Positions 1 to 11,652 of a stretch of 31,743 nt of DNA are shown piece after piece (the stretch's first letter is position 1; each line of letters opens with the position of its first letter). The stretch is taken from assembly GCA_003833135.1 (NCBI GenBank), contig QZLH01000176.1:62437-94179 (forward strand), written 5' to 3'. This DNA is from Oehlia diaphana (lineage: Eukaryota; Glomeromycota; Glomeromycetes; Glomerales; Glomeraceae). The notes beneath the pieces are model-generated. The model was not told where the DNA came from and searched no databases. It was given only the letters and a program-made list of their open reading frames with translations. A program made the translations under genes and the position numbers.

Positions 1-55
1 TGCAATAATGATAGGCTAGTTGTCACGTGTCAGAAATAAAATTGTTAAAAACCAT

Positions 56-125
56 AAAAATTCCGTTTTATTCCATAATACAGCAAAAATTCCGATTTAT
101 TCATTTATTATAAAAATGGAATTTT
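56..125. repeat. Imperfect inverted repeat with internal direct repeat
   Basis: The left arm (57-80) and right arm (107-125) pair as AAAATTCC...ATAATA against TATTAT...GGAATTTT with small bulges. The left arm is also followed by a direct copy of AAAAATTCCG at 84-93. CACGTG hexamers lie on both sides (24-29, 145-150, 155-160). It could be a small decayed MITE, but no target-site duplication was found. Confidence 0.4.
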
Positions 126-417
126 CCCGGATCACTTTATTCATCACGTGATGGCACGTGATCGAGACACATGGCTTCATTAATTTATAAGGCGTAAATT
201 TTGTGTAAATAACTATGAAAGGTTGTGGAATATATGTCTATATAGTATCATTTTTTGAACAATCAAATACGATGATAAATATTCTTATTTTTAGCATATA
301 AAGTGAATTATACTATTTAATCGAACACGAAAATTCTAATAAAGAATTTTATTTATTCCTTTCATACAAAAATATTATCTATCGGAGTATAAGACCGTTT
401 ACGTATGCTTATAAGCT

Positions 418-425
418 TATAAAAA
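418..425 (+). promoter_or_regulatory. Putative TATA box of the kinase gene
   Basis: TATAAAAA lies 58 nt upstream of the kinase ATG at 483 and is followed by a T-rich tract. Position and sequence fit a fungal TATA element, but A+T-rich DNA gives many chance matches. Confidence 0.35.
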
Positions 426-482
426 AAATTTTCTTTTTTTTTCAATTGGAATATTTCTTTTTCAAATTTTAAAAATTTCATT

Positions 483-2964
483 ATGGCCAACATTCGATAT
501 GAATTAATTTTTAGTACATTAAATAAATCAAAATCATTAATAGATTTAAATATTCACAATAATTTAGAAAAGAAATATGAATACATAAAACAAATTATCT
601 TTAATGATGAAGAAATTCTTACGAAGGATGAAAAGTTAGAAGCAATAAAATTATTAAATAATACATTTGACAAAGATAAAATTCTTTATAATGAAGGAAC
701 AAAAAGAATTTGTAAAAATTGTCAAAAAGAATGTTTGGCCATATCATATTGTGAATATTGTATAAGAAATTATTTAAAAGAAAATTTTTCAAATTGGACT
801 TCCGAAAATGAAGATATTGATAATTTAATACATAAATGTCAAATGGAATCATATGTTCCTAATAGGATAATAGAATGGATTCCATATAATAATTTACAAA
901 ATATTAAATATTTAACTGAAGGTGGTTACTCCGAAATTTATACAGCGGATTGGATTGGTGGAGAATATTTTCAATGGAATAATCAAGAACGAAAATTAAA
1001 AAGATTTGAAAAGCAAAAAGTAATACTTAAAAGATTGGAAAATGGTGAAAGTACTAACAGAAATTGGTTTGATGAGGTAAGAATTTTAACTGTTTATAGG
1101 AGTATAGGAGGCTTTACAGTACTCGTTTATAGTACCCCAAGAAAAATTTAACTACGTATAAATATTTTTCGTGTAACATCATCAGATTCGCTTAGGTTCG
1201 CTTTTTTAAAAAAAGAGTAAACTTTTTTTTTTATAGCGACCTTAAAAGTACTACTAAGAAAAGGATTTTTTAATAAAGAACGTTGTGAACCGTTTTTTTT
1301 ATTTGTAATTTCCCTTTCCCAAACTTAAAAAAAAATGGTTAATCAATAATCCGCTTAATTAATAAAGAATTTTAACCTCATAAATTTTTATAACTTTGTG
1401 CCATTTATGATAAAACTAATATTTTTTGTAATGTAAAACTGATTTATAAAGGGTTCTTATATTATATCCGAATATAAAATACCGAAATAATTTTCATTAT
1501 TTATAATACTTTCTACTATTAAAACTTCACTTTTCGTAAAATATAAATTGTATCATTAATTTTCTACGCTCACGCACTATTTGTTTCTCATTATTACATA
1601 ATCTTGCATCTTTTTTTTAAAAAAAAAGAACGAAAAAGAAAAATCGCAGCCGACAGATTATATATTATATCCACGTCCAATTCTACCATAATCTTCGCTA
1701 TAGTTCATCATAAAAGAAATACACTATTACGTGCAGGATGCGTGTGGTACTAATGCTTCGTCAATAATTTATATTTTGTATTTTTCGAATTGTTACACAA
1801 AGCATTATTTTGAACGTTGATGACTTGAGGTACAAATGACAAAAGTTCAGAGTCGGAAATGTTTGAAAAAAAAAAACGATATACTGTACAGTATATTCTT
1901 ATTAAGATAATTATAATCTTATATTAATTTTATATTTGTAGGTTAAATCTCATCTAACTTTAAGCAACAAATGGTCCGGCGTAGTAAAATGTTATGGTTT
2001 AACAAAAGATCCATCCGATGGAAATTATATGCTCGTAATACAACAAATGAATATGGATTTAAGAAAATATTTACAACAAAATCGTAACCTTACATGGAAA
2101 GAAAAAATTGATATTATTTTTTATATAATTAATGCACTTTCTCAAATTCATAATGAGAATGCAATTCATAGAGATTTACATTCTGGAAATATATTATTCT
2201 CTCAAATTAATCAAGAATTTTATATCAGTGATTTTGGATTTTGTGGACCAGCTGATAAAAAATTAGATAGTATATACGGGAATCTATCTTATATAGCTCC
2301 AGAAGTCATTTCTAAAAAAGAAACTACTTTCGCATCTGATATTTATAGTATTGCAATGTTAATGTGGGAAGTTTCGTCCGGGAAACCACCTTTTAGTAAC
2401 TGCAATAATGATTGTGATTTAGCATTAAAAATTATAAATGGAATGAGACCAGGAGTAATACCAAGAACTCCTTTGGAATATAAAGAATTAATGGAACAAT
2501 GTTGGGACGCTGATCCAACAAAAAGACCTGATATCAGTAGTCTTTATAATAAGATTTTTGAAATAAGAAAATTATATTATCAAAATGGTCAATACGAAAA
2601 TAATAAGCAACAACAAACAAATAACGATAATATAGTTACAAGTAGTGATTATACAAGCGCTACTAGTATTTATTCATCAGACAACAACAATTCTAGTAAA
2701 TTCAAAAATTTACTTGAAATAAGAATTGTTACCGAAGGTAAGATATTAGTCTGTATATTATTCTTAATTTATACTTTTTGATACTAAATTTTATTATATT
2801 ATTTAGCTCATCGTAGTCAGGATAATTTTAGCATTCCGAACAGTAAGTAATTAATTTAAATGAGTATATTAACTATAAATGAAATATAATTTATCTAATT
2901 AATTTTAACTTGTTTAGAAATTGAAGATATCGGGAATAATTCAATATCTAGTAAAAATAATTAA
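483..2964 (+). CDS. Protein kinase with N-terminal Cys-motif region (four exons)
   Basis: Predicted exons are 483-1076, 1942-2737, 2807-2842 and 2918-2964. All junctions are GT-AG and in frame, giving 490 residues. The N-terminal part has a cysteine cluster (C77, C80, C84, C90, C93) and then a kinase domain from about residue 140. Visible motifs are a glycine loop EGGYSEIY (146-153; two usual glycines replaced by T145 and S150), VILK with the ATP-binding lysine K183, E198 as the likely helix-C glutamate, HRD (274-276, catalytic D276) with N281, DFG (295-297) and APE (317-319). It should phosphorylate Ser/Thr or Tyr in the cytoplasm; substrates are unknown. It resembles the expanded tyrosine-kinase-like group of Rhizophagus. 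The tail after about residue 390 is rich in Asn, Gln and Ser. Intron 1 (1077-1941) is far longer than introns 2 (69 nt) and 3 (75 nt). The short last two exons rest on splice logic alone. Confidence 0.85.
1879..1896. repeat. Perfect 18-bp palindrome inside kinase intron 1
   Basis: ATATACTGTACAGTATAT reads identically on both strands and sits 46 nt before the intron acceptor at 1940-1941. It may be a binding site, a hairpin or the edge of inserted DNA; function unknown. Confidence 0.6.
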
Positions 2965-4719
2965 AGATGTCATATATCATATAGTTCCATCGCCACTTTA
3001 AAAAAGATTTTCATAGAAAAAACATTGTATATAGCACGTTCATCATGTATTATAGTTTTCAAATTTAAAACATTTTATTAGAAATTAAATAAATGGGGTT
3101 TGTTAACCTTTTTTCTTTATATTTTGTCCTTTCAGGAAGATGTGTTATTTGAAAAATGAAACTTATTTAGTTTAAAAATTTCGTGCTGTATAATATAAAA
3201 AATATATTTTGACAAATATTCTTTGCGTTTTCTAACAATTTTCTAACAATTTTCACTTTCTTTAGTTCCTATTGAACAAAGTTGGAGAGTTTAGACTCTA
3301 CGATTTTTGTTTTCATTTTTTTTGCGTATATATCGCTTCTCCCATCTTTTAATAGGAAAAAATAGGAAAGCAAATAGAAGATAAAGCTGGAAAAAAATAA
3401 AAAGCTTAATAAATAAATTAACCCGTGTCAGCACTATGAAGTTCTATACTGGCCTGCCGGCTATCTACTATTGCGGAATTTTGGAATTTTTCTGATTTAT
3501 TGCGCCGCAAAAGGATCGTTCTGTATTTCTTTTATATTTTATATTATTTGTTTTGAGTCATCAGTTCTTGTTTTTAATCTTAATAATGAAAATAAAAATA
3601 AACTATGTCTTACTATTTTCTGTTGTTATAATTATTATAAGAATTATATTTCATTATTTCTTCATATTATATTTATTATATTTCTATTATTTAGCTAGTA
3701 TTTTATTGATTATCAAACATTTTATATAAATATCTTTTGTATTTATTCATGTAAGAGGTCAAGTTCTTGTATAATTAATTATAATATTGAATTTAATAAA
3801 GTAAAACCTTTAACATGAAAATTAAACTTCTTGTTGTTAAATATGAATAAAAGTGCTTTACTGCTTCATTATAAAATATATGCTAAAAAGTACATGCGTG
3901 TGAATTAAATGTTATACATCGATAAAATTAATAATAACTGTGTCACTGATGTGGCTTTGTAAGAGTTACATTAACTATTTTTCTTGAATATGCTTTTTTA
4001 TTTTTAGGAAAATGTAAGTTATAATTCAATATTTGTATATTTGTTCATTTTAATTAAAGTAACATGTGGCGCGGTCAGGCTCAGCAGAAAGTTTGCAGAG
4101 TCTCGACATCATACTGTAATTACTGTATATGATCTTTCATTTATGGCCTGATTTGGAACATTATCAGAATAAATTGTGTTTTGTCACCTGATTCAGTTTA
4201 TATATGGCTGACTTATCTGACTAATGTGAGAGAAAAATATCGTTAAAGTAAAACGTATTTATACTTTTTTTTTCTTAAATTATTTGTTTACAAATTAGAT
4301 CTTCTATGAGCGAGGAAAACCAAAACTTTCTTATATATACATATATCTACATTGTGATTAATGCTGGACTATATACAGCTTTTTAACTTGATTTGGAAAT
4401 ATGACGAGGCTTTATTTTAGAATGGACTTACAAAATCTTTATGAGAATTAATTAGAACTGAATAATTTGACAATTTGTTTACTTTCTAAGAAAATAAACG
4501 TTTAAGTTCACGTTCAATCACAATTTTAATATTAATAAAAATTGAAAATTATACTTTTTTCAATCAAAACTTTCAGGTTTGTGGGTAAATCTAAGCCATT
4601 TAGTTATTATGATAATGTAAAAAATCAATACAGTATATACGAGTATTTTTATGAATAATACCAATATAAATATTTATAACTAAATCTTTATATTTGGTAA
4701 CTTGAATATTTCTTATGTA
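2965..4719. other. Intergenic region, no supported gene
   Basis: This stretch is A+T-rich and full of stops in all frames. The longest ORF (3471-3698, +) has no recognisable motif and is very rich in Ile, Phe and Tyr, as expected from random A+T-rich DNA. Two more GC-balanced patches (about 3430-3520 and 4065-4230) might be old repeat fragments, but no inverted termini were found. Confidence 0.5.
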
Positions 4720-5300
4720 TATCATTATAAGGGACATCAGTAATATCGATTGATATATCAATTTAGGATAAACTAATATTTGATACGTAGCTTCCAATCA
4801 AATGTTATTTATGACAGTAAGATAGAATATCTGAAATACTAATCATTAATATGATCTTACTTTTGCGGTTTGAATTTAAAAGGATGTGAATAAATTCATG
4901 AAAAGTTCTTTCCATAATTGTAACTTCCTCATTATTCCGTTTTTCAACTTCTCGAATAGTTTCATATTTCAATTTCATCCAATAATAGAATTCCAGTAAT
5001 GATACCCTCAACCTAATTAACTTATCAGAATTAAATAATATTCTTGGTTTTCACATACCATTTTAAGAAAAGAATTCCATATACATGAGAAAGTAGTATG
5101 TTGATTATATTGATAGAAAAGTTTCGAGTATTTCAATAGAATTCTCTCGTAAATATAAATATTTATATTTGATGATTAATCACATTCTTTAATACAAGAG
5201 ATTAAGGGGTTTAAGTATTGAGTTCATCAACTTTAATTAAGAGATCTAATAATTCTGGTCCTTGTAACTTTTTCAGATCAATTTCCCATTGTACATGTAA
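4720..5300 (-). pseudogene. BTB-BACK-TLDc remnant with internal deletion
   Basis: Reading the minus strand, about 4880-5300 matches the start of exon 2 of BTB-BACK-TLDc gene A (LQGPELLDLL-like, then the BACK region), and about 4720-4875 matches the C-terminal TLDc part. Roughly 460 bp present in gene A (about 10382-10842) is missing between the two blocks. Several stops and frameshifts break the reading frame. No BTB exon was recognised upstream, at 5301-5700. Only part of it stays open: 4805-5011 still encodes a BACK-like stretch with SLLEF and ERTFHEFI, matching gene A PLLEL and ERTLQRFV. It is a dead, truncated paralogue. Confidence 0.8.
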
Positions 5301-6080
5301 TGATCCAACTACCCATAAATTTTCATTCATCTAAATAAAAATTTTTGCTAACTAAAACTAAAAAGATCCGGAATTTCAACGAATGCTTAAACTATGATAC
5401 TTTATAATATTTAAACAACCTTGTTGACTTGTTGAATTATACAATAAATGAAATGACAATAAATTATTGGATTATATGTTTTAATTATAAATTTGAATAT
5501 ATATAAAAACAATTAACCATATCAAGTTAAATCACGTTCAGGAAAAATACCATCATGGTTTATTATAAAGATGGAAATAGTTATATTGAAATTCAACTAA
5601 TCCCTTTGTTGTATATTGATCCGTTTCGTGAGATTTAAAGTTACGCAATTGTATTGTTCCGGGAATTTTTATTATTATTTAGCAATATAATATAATATTT
5701 TATTATTCTAAAAAGTTTTAAAACTAAGTAACTTAAACGAAAGGAAGTTGAAAGATTGTTTAGAGTTTATGACTATAATTAAAGAGTTGATTTCTAATGT
5801 GTTAGCTAATAATTATATTGTTTAAAGAATAAACTAACACGAGTAGAAATACATTGATGAAAATTGGAAGGATTGTGATGAACAAAATATTTTAATCTAA
5901 GGTTTTTCACAATCCATATTTTATACAGTATATGAATCACATAAAGACAAAAAAAAGTCAATACTATGCCTTAAGTATCTTTGTAAAATTGCTGTTTTTG
6001 TTTTTTATTATGTTATCCAGAAAATGAATATAAAGCCATTTTAAAATAGTCATCTATCATTTTTCAATATAGATAACTTT
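5301..6080. other. Intergenic region, nothing recognised
   Basis: A+T-rich sequence with no ORF of note and no similarity that I can see to BTB exon 1 of the neighbouring paralogues. Confidence 0.5.
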
Positions 6081-6347
6081 CATTAAACTAAACCGCAAAT
6101 TCCATTATATTAAATTCTAATATGTCTACTAGTTCCGATAAATTGAGATTCAAATTCGGTAAAACATAAGTGTATGTTGAATCATATCATCAATATTAAT
6201 TTTACAAAGTAAAATAAATAACTTTGCAAAATGATGCATAATTAAACAATGAAGGTTTCTGAGTTAGTAATATTAATTCCATTCTTATGCAAAAGTTCCT
6301 CTGATTCTTTAGGAAGACTAGCAATTAAAATATTAATGATCAAATTT
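6081..6347 (-). pseudogene. F-box protein remnant (ends only)
   Basis: Positions 6081-6165 resemble the 3' end of the intact F-box gene next door (about 6501-6575). Positions 6222-6347 closely match its N-terminal coding region (about 7722-7850), including TTTGCAAAATGATGCATAA. About 1.15 kb of gene body is absent between the two blocks. Both blocks keep the minus-strand orientation, so this is a decayed tandem copy and not coding. Confidence 0.75.
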
Positions 6348-6544
6348 ACAATTTTGTCAGAATTAATGAGTTATGTATAACAATTAATCAGTTATAACTA
6401 CTAATTTATTATTATAAAATATTTCACAAATTTCCAGATAATAAGCTCAAAATTATTTTAACAATGAAACTAATCATATGAATTTAAATTATTGTTATCC
6501 ATTAAACTATAAATTCCAGCATATAAAATTCTAATATATTTCTC

Positions 6545-8071
6545 TTAAATTGAAGCTCTAAATTCAATATATGGTTCAATAAAACCAGATTTCTCAGTTT
6601 CAAATTTTTTAATAATGCCTAATTTCATATATTTATCAATTATTGTTTTCATACCCTTTCCATTCACTCCTGAAACAACTTCTTTACTAATACCAATATT
6701 AATAATTAATGAAAGTGATCTTTGTGATTTACGATCTTGCCAGTTTATAAAAAATTCTTCTAACTCTTCTTGAAGCTTATCTACTATTCTACTATAATAA
6801 CAATCTAAATTTAAACCATAAAAATATTTTTGAGAATAATTTGCCAAAACCTTGAAAATAGTTTTACCATTAAACCATTCATCACCATAACGAACTTTTA
6901 TAATTTCTAAATATTGACAATTATTTAGAATTAGCTTCAGTGTCTCTGACTCATTCTTCTTAAAAAGAGTACATAGATTTTTAAGATTTGGACAAAATTT
7001 AGATAAAGCTATGTTTAATGAATCATTATAGTATCCATATATATCTAATTGTGTTAAAAATTTTCCATTAATTTCCAAAAAGTTAATTAGCATTTTATAA
7101 TAATTGGGGGAATTTGGGTCTCCTATGCATATAAACTTTAAAATCTTTAATTTTAAAAAACGTATATACTGTAATTGATCAAAATTAGAATTATTAATAT
7201 GATATAAATTAAGAACTTGTAAATTTTTGAACACAGCTATGAATGATAAGTTTAAATCACATTTGACTAATATTAATTTTGTTAATGAAAAAGAATGCTT
7301 AACTAATGAATGGATTATTTTATCAGAAAAATTATTATTGAATTCTTTTAACATTACAATTTTTAAATTATCTTGTAAAGAAATTAAATCTGCTAATCCA
7401 TTTGGAATCATATTATAATTAAAATTTATACATAATGATTCTATTTTATGACATATTTGAGATATTTGATTAAAAAATTCAGAACTAAGACCCGAATTAC
7501 ATTCTAATCTTGTTAGGTTTGCTAAACAGATTTTTGCTCTAGGTGAATAAATAAATTTGAAACCTTCTGTATAGCTTGATTCCAAAGCTTTTAATGATGA
7601 AATTTGATTCATAAACATTTTTAATATTTCTTGTGATAAGTATTTAAAATTATCTAAGTTTTCTAACATATTTGATTGTAGTGTGCGTATAGTCATTTCT
7701 TCAACTTTATCAGTCGAGATAATTTTGCAAAATGATGCATAATTAAACAATGGAGGTTTCTGAATTGGAATGCCAATACCATTCTTATTTAAAAGTTCTT
7801 TTGTTTCCTTAGGAAGAAAAGTGATTAAAGTATTAATAATTGATAATGTACTATGTGGCCTACCATAATCATAAAACTTCCATACATTCCTCCATAAAAT
7901 TCTAACTGCAATTTTACAACAAAGACTGTTAACTAATAAACATGAAAATAAGGTATTTTTATCATCATTTAGATATTCAAATATATCAATGAGACAATCA
8001 TAAGAAAGTTGACAAGGCATTTTATTCATTCTTAATGGTTTATAAGGAAGTTGACAAGGTATTTTATTCAT
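6545..8071 (-). CDS. F-box protein with leucine-rich C-terminal region
   Basis: Single-exon ORF of 508 residues. Residues 19-62 form an F-box-like segment (LSYDCLIDIFEYL, then LFSCLLVNSLCCKIAVRILWRNVW). The rest has irregular leucine-rich repeats such as LKILKFICIG and LTQLDIYGYYN. F-box proteins bind Skp1 and present targets to SCF ubiquitin ligases; the leucine-rich part would choose the target, which is unknown. The start is ambiguous: the first 14 codons (MNKIPCQLPYKPLR) are nearly repeated by the next 13 (MNKMPCQLSYDCL), so translation may begin at 8071 or at 8029. A TA-rich tract lies about 30 nt upstream. Closely related remnants lie just downstream at 6081-6347. The family is highly expanded in Rhizophagus. 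Confidence 0.85.
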   Translation of the reverse strand: MNKIPCQLPYKPLRMNKMPCQLSYDCLIDIFEYLNDDKNTLFSCLLVNSLCCKIAVRILWRNVWKFYDYGRPHSTLSIINTLITFLPKETKELLNKNGIGIPIQKPPLFNYASFCKIISTDKVEEMTIRTLQSNMLENLDNFKYLSQEILKMFMNQISSLKALESSYTEGFKFIYSPRAKICLANLTRLECNSGLSSEFFNQISQICHKIESLCINFNYNMIPNGLADLISLQDNLKIVMLKEFNNNFSDKIIHSLVKHSFSLTKLILVKCDLNLSFIAVFKNLQVLNLYHINNSNFDQLQYIRFLKLKILKFICIGDPNSPNYYKMLINFLEINGKFLTQLDIYGYYNDSLNIALSKFCPNLKNLCTLFKKNESETLKLILNNCQYLEIIKVRYGDEWFNGKTIFKVLANYSQKYFYGLNLDCYYSRIVDKLQEELEEFFINWQDRKSQRSLSLIINIGISKEVVSGVNGKGMKTIIDKYMKLGIIKKFETEKSGFIEPYIEFRASI

Positions 8072-8099
8072 AATGGTTTATTGAATTTGGTGTAAGATA

Positions 8100-8113
8100 A
8101 TATATATATATAT
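8100..8113 (-). promoter_or_regulatory. Putative TATA element of the F-box gene
   Basis: An alternating TA run lies 29-42 nt upstream of the first ATG at 8071. The spacing is plausible for a core promoter, but simple TA repeats are common here. Confidence 0.3.
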
Positions 8114-10133
8114 TTAAAATATGATTACGAGTTACATAATCAAAATCATAAATACTAAATCAAAATTATAAATACTGGGTCAAAATTAGTAAAATATAAT
8201 ACAAAAAGAATCATTTTTGGTGTTTCATTTATGTATTACATTTGTTTCAAAAGAGTATATGTCAACCATTATAAAAAATGACAGTTTGCTAGTAATTTTT
8301 TAGATCCATTGCTATAATTATATCTTTCGCGGTTCTATATGATCACGTGAAGATTATTTATACAGTTTACAGTAGAATCGACATCGTGCATAAAATAGAA
8401 ACTGCGCACATGTTCATGACTTCATTAAACTGTAAATTTGGTCAGAATTAAAATGATCCATATTTTATGTTTTAATATGAATATATTTCACAAAAATTAA
8501 TAATTCCTCAATATATATGTTACAATTGAAAATACATCATGCGAAAACTAACATCCTTTAATGATCAAGAAACTATTAACTCATTATTATTCTTAATAGT
8601 TACTAATCAGCCATCATTATTATTCATTTTAAAATAATAATTCGCAAATTTCAATAAAATAGGCTTAAAATTATTTTAAACTTTAAAACTTTCAAACTGA
8701 ACTATAACTTGAATTTTTTAGATTGCAACGCATTATTATGTTTTACAATTGATTTACGTAAGTTATATTACGTATGTGGCAATTCTATTATATGTCTACA
8801 ACAAGTAATTTTTTAATGCTCAGGAGTTTACAAGTATATTCTCTTTTTATACAATTAAACAGCTGTTTTAGGAGTGGCGTCTTAGTATTTATAGATATAA
8901 ATAGATTTCTGAAGTGCAGAAGAGTTTGTGAGAGGACATAAATTACTAATTTACAATTGTAATTCACAGTTTCACACGTTCCATACCAAAATCAATTACC
9001 TAAAGCTAACTTACCCATAAAATGTCCTTCATTCCTTACAAATTTAGTCCTGGCCTAAGCCTGATTTAAGAATTTTAGGTTGAGTGAATAATGCATGAAA
9101 AAGAACATTTAAAAAATATATATATTGACATTAATTATTGCCATAACGAGCATAATTAAGTTTCATTATTAAATTGTAGGTATATAAATTGTTCACTTTG
9201 AAAAGTATTTGCGATTATATATACATGAATGACAAAGTGCATCCATACAATAGTAAGAAGATAATAGTATTTTTACATGACATATATTGCATATGCAGTA
9301 TTCGAAATATGATTGTACCTTAATATCATATTACTAATATGACTATACAATCATTAGATAAAATGGAAAATCAATACAATGTCAATTGCTTTCCACACCA
9401 GAAAAGCCACAACTCATCATTTATCTGAATTAGCCATTATATTTTTGTCGGTACTATCCCTTAAATAAATGACTGGTTTTCACTATATATATTTCCCACA
9501 TCAATAAATTGAAAATACTTTGTCAACTTCTTACTGATTTGTTTAATGATATATTTGAATATTTAACATAATTGTGAAATTTCAGTTAGGATTTTATGGA
9601 GAAATACTTGGAGCTTTTTTTATAAACCACGTAAATGTTCACTACTTTAATTGCTTGTCTTAGAAATTTTGCATGAAAATGAGATATTATTCCAGTTTCA
9701 ACTAAGTGACCTCCATTGTTTAATTATGTATCATTTATCAAATTTAACTCGTTTTATGAAATTAGAGAAATAATTGCTCATATTCCTAAGTATTAGTATT
9801 AAGAATTAATTTATATTTAAAAGACTCGCGCGATGTTATTCATTTATTATCAAAAGTAATATTTTTTGAAACTAAGAGTTTTGATTATCTCTTTTATTTT
9901 CATAAAATTCCCATTATATTTATATTATAAAAAAATTACAAACTTAAAATATTTAATATATGATTAATAAATAAATTTCACTTAAAATATTTTAATAAAT
10001 ATATCTCACTTAATAAATTATATGCCTTTTATAATTGCGAATTCCGAGATGTACATACAGTATGATATTATTACTTGAAGCTATAAATATTTGTTTATTT
10101 TTCAATAACTGTTCTTGTCGTAATAAAATAAAA
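8114..10133. other. Intergenic region, no supported gene
   Basis: About 2 kb of A+T-rich sequence. Positions 8425-8700 share short blocks with 6430-6500 (for example GGCTTAAAATTATTTTAA against GCTCAAAATTATTTTAA), consistent with duplicated F-box flanking DNA. The ORF 10035-10283 (+) lies mostly antisense to gene A and is not credible. Confidence 0.45.
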
Positions 10134-11652
10134 TTATTTTACAATAACTTGGAATACTTCATAATCTTCTACATTAAAATCATTATAAGAATAAATATCT
10201 GTATTAGGATTTGCTGGTATATCAATTTTAGGATAAGAAAATACATTATAACTTTTCCAAACAGTGTCCTTATATTGAAATAAATCATGTCCATTACCAA
10301 ATGTTGGTCCATAATGTCTATTACAATAAACGGAATACCTAAAATATCCATCATTAATATGTCCCACTTTTGCTGTTTGAAGATTTGTTCTATTTGTAAA
10401 TGAAAATATAAAACTACTTTTTGTAAATTTATACGTATTACTTGTATCCCAATAAAGTGGATTATATCCTCCTACTATTTGTTCAGAATCTGTAATTTTC
10501 GCTACAACTAAAGTAGCTCCTTTATTATCACATTTATTATGAAATTCTTCGGCAGTATTCCCATCTCTACTAGCACGATAAATTAATTTAAAATAATAAG
10601 GATTATTTCTTAAATTATAATAAGTATCAGTTTTTTTCTCAATCCATCTAGAAAAAATAACAAAATGTTGAGGTTTAATTATAATTGTATCGTATTTTGG
10701 TTTTCTAGGGTTTGGTGTATTATCATTAAACTTATTTGTTGACATGTGAAATGAAAGTAAATTATTAATTAAATCTTCGGGTAATAATACTTTAAAAGGA
10801 TATACTTCTAAACGAAAATCTTCCAAAGAAATATGATGAAATCTAATTAAAGGAACGAATCTTTGAAGAGTTCTTTCTAAAGTTGTGACTTCATCTTTAT
10901 TCCATTTCACAATTTCATGTTGAATAGAAGGATGTTGAGCTAAACACCATTTGACTAAGTTGTTCCATATTTCAATTTCATCCAATAATAAATCATCCCG
11001 TTTTAAAAGTAATTCCAATAATGGCGCTCTCAACTTAATCAACTTTTCAGAATTGAATAATATATCTGGTTTTTCACAAATTGTTTCAATAAAAAAATTC
11101 CATAAACTTGTAAAGGTATTATGATGATGAACATGATAAATTGTTTCAAGAATTTCAATAGGATTTAATCGTAAATACTCATATTGATTATTAATCAAAT
11201 ATTCTCGAATACAAGTGATTAATGTTTGAATATTAAGTTCGTCTACTGCCATTAAAAGATCTAATAGTTCCGGTCCTTGTAATTTTGCCAAATCAATTTT
11301 TCCACAATAAATAAATCTAAAATTATAATTTTTTTTTTTTAATAATAAAAAAAAAACAGATGATAAAATATAATAATATTAATTTATTTATTCATTACCT
11401 TAAAATAATTTCAAATATTTGAGGAGAAATGTTGGGTTGCCTTAGAATAAACATTCCATCCTTTTTATTTGCCCATTCATTAGAGAATGCTGTACGAAAA
11501 TATTGAGACCTAATACATAAAATAAGTGAGTGTGCACGAATTTCTTTTACATTTTCTTCTTCACCAGTGTAAATAATAACATCACATCCTTTATCATTTT
11601 CAAGTAATTTTTCATAATCATCGATTAGTTCTTGAGAATAATCAAAAGACAT
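10134..11652 (-). CDS. BTB-BACK-TLDc protein (gene A)
   Basis: Exons are 11652-11399 and 11316-10134, joined across an 82-nt GT-AG intron (11398-11317), giving 478 residues. The start is taken at MSFDYSQEL, aligning with paralogues B and C; an upstream in-frame ATG at 11682 would add ten hydrophobic residues. Domains are BTB (about 10-100; CDVIIYTGEE, HSLILCIRSQYF), BACK-like helical region (about 103-245; LLELLLKRDDL, ERTLQRFVPLIRF) and TLDc (about 293-478; LIYRASRDG, CDNKGATLVVAK, IVGGYNPLYWD, ending DYEVFQVIVK). BTB domains dimerise and often bind cullin-3 as ubiquitin-ligase adaptors. TLDc domains occur in oxidative-stress and V-ATPase-interacting proteins. The specific target is unknown. 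Intact, and probably the closest relative of the remnant at 4720-5300. Confidence 0.92.

Noticed and set aside
3471..3698. Hydrophobic 75-codon ORF
   Set aside because: Composition is what A+T-rich DNA yields by chance; no start context, introns or motif support.
7227..7418. Plus-strand ORF of 63 codons
   Set aside because: Antisense shadow of the intact F-box gene with no domain.
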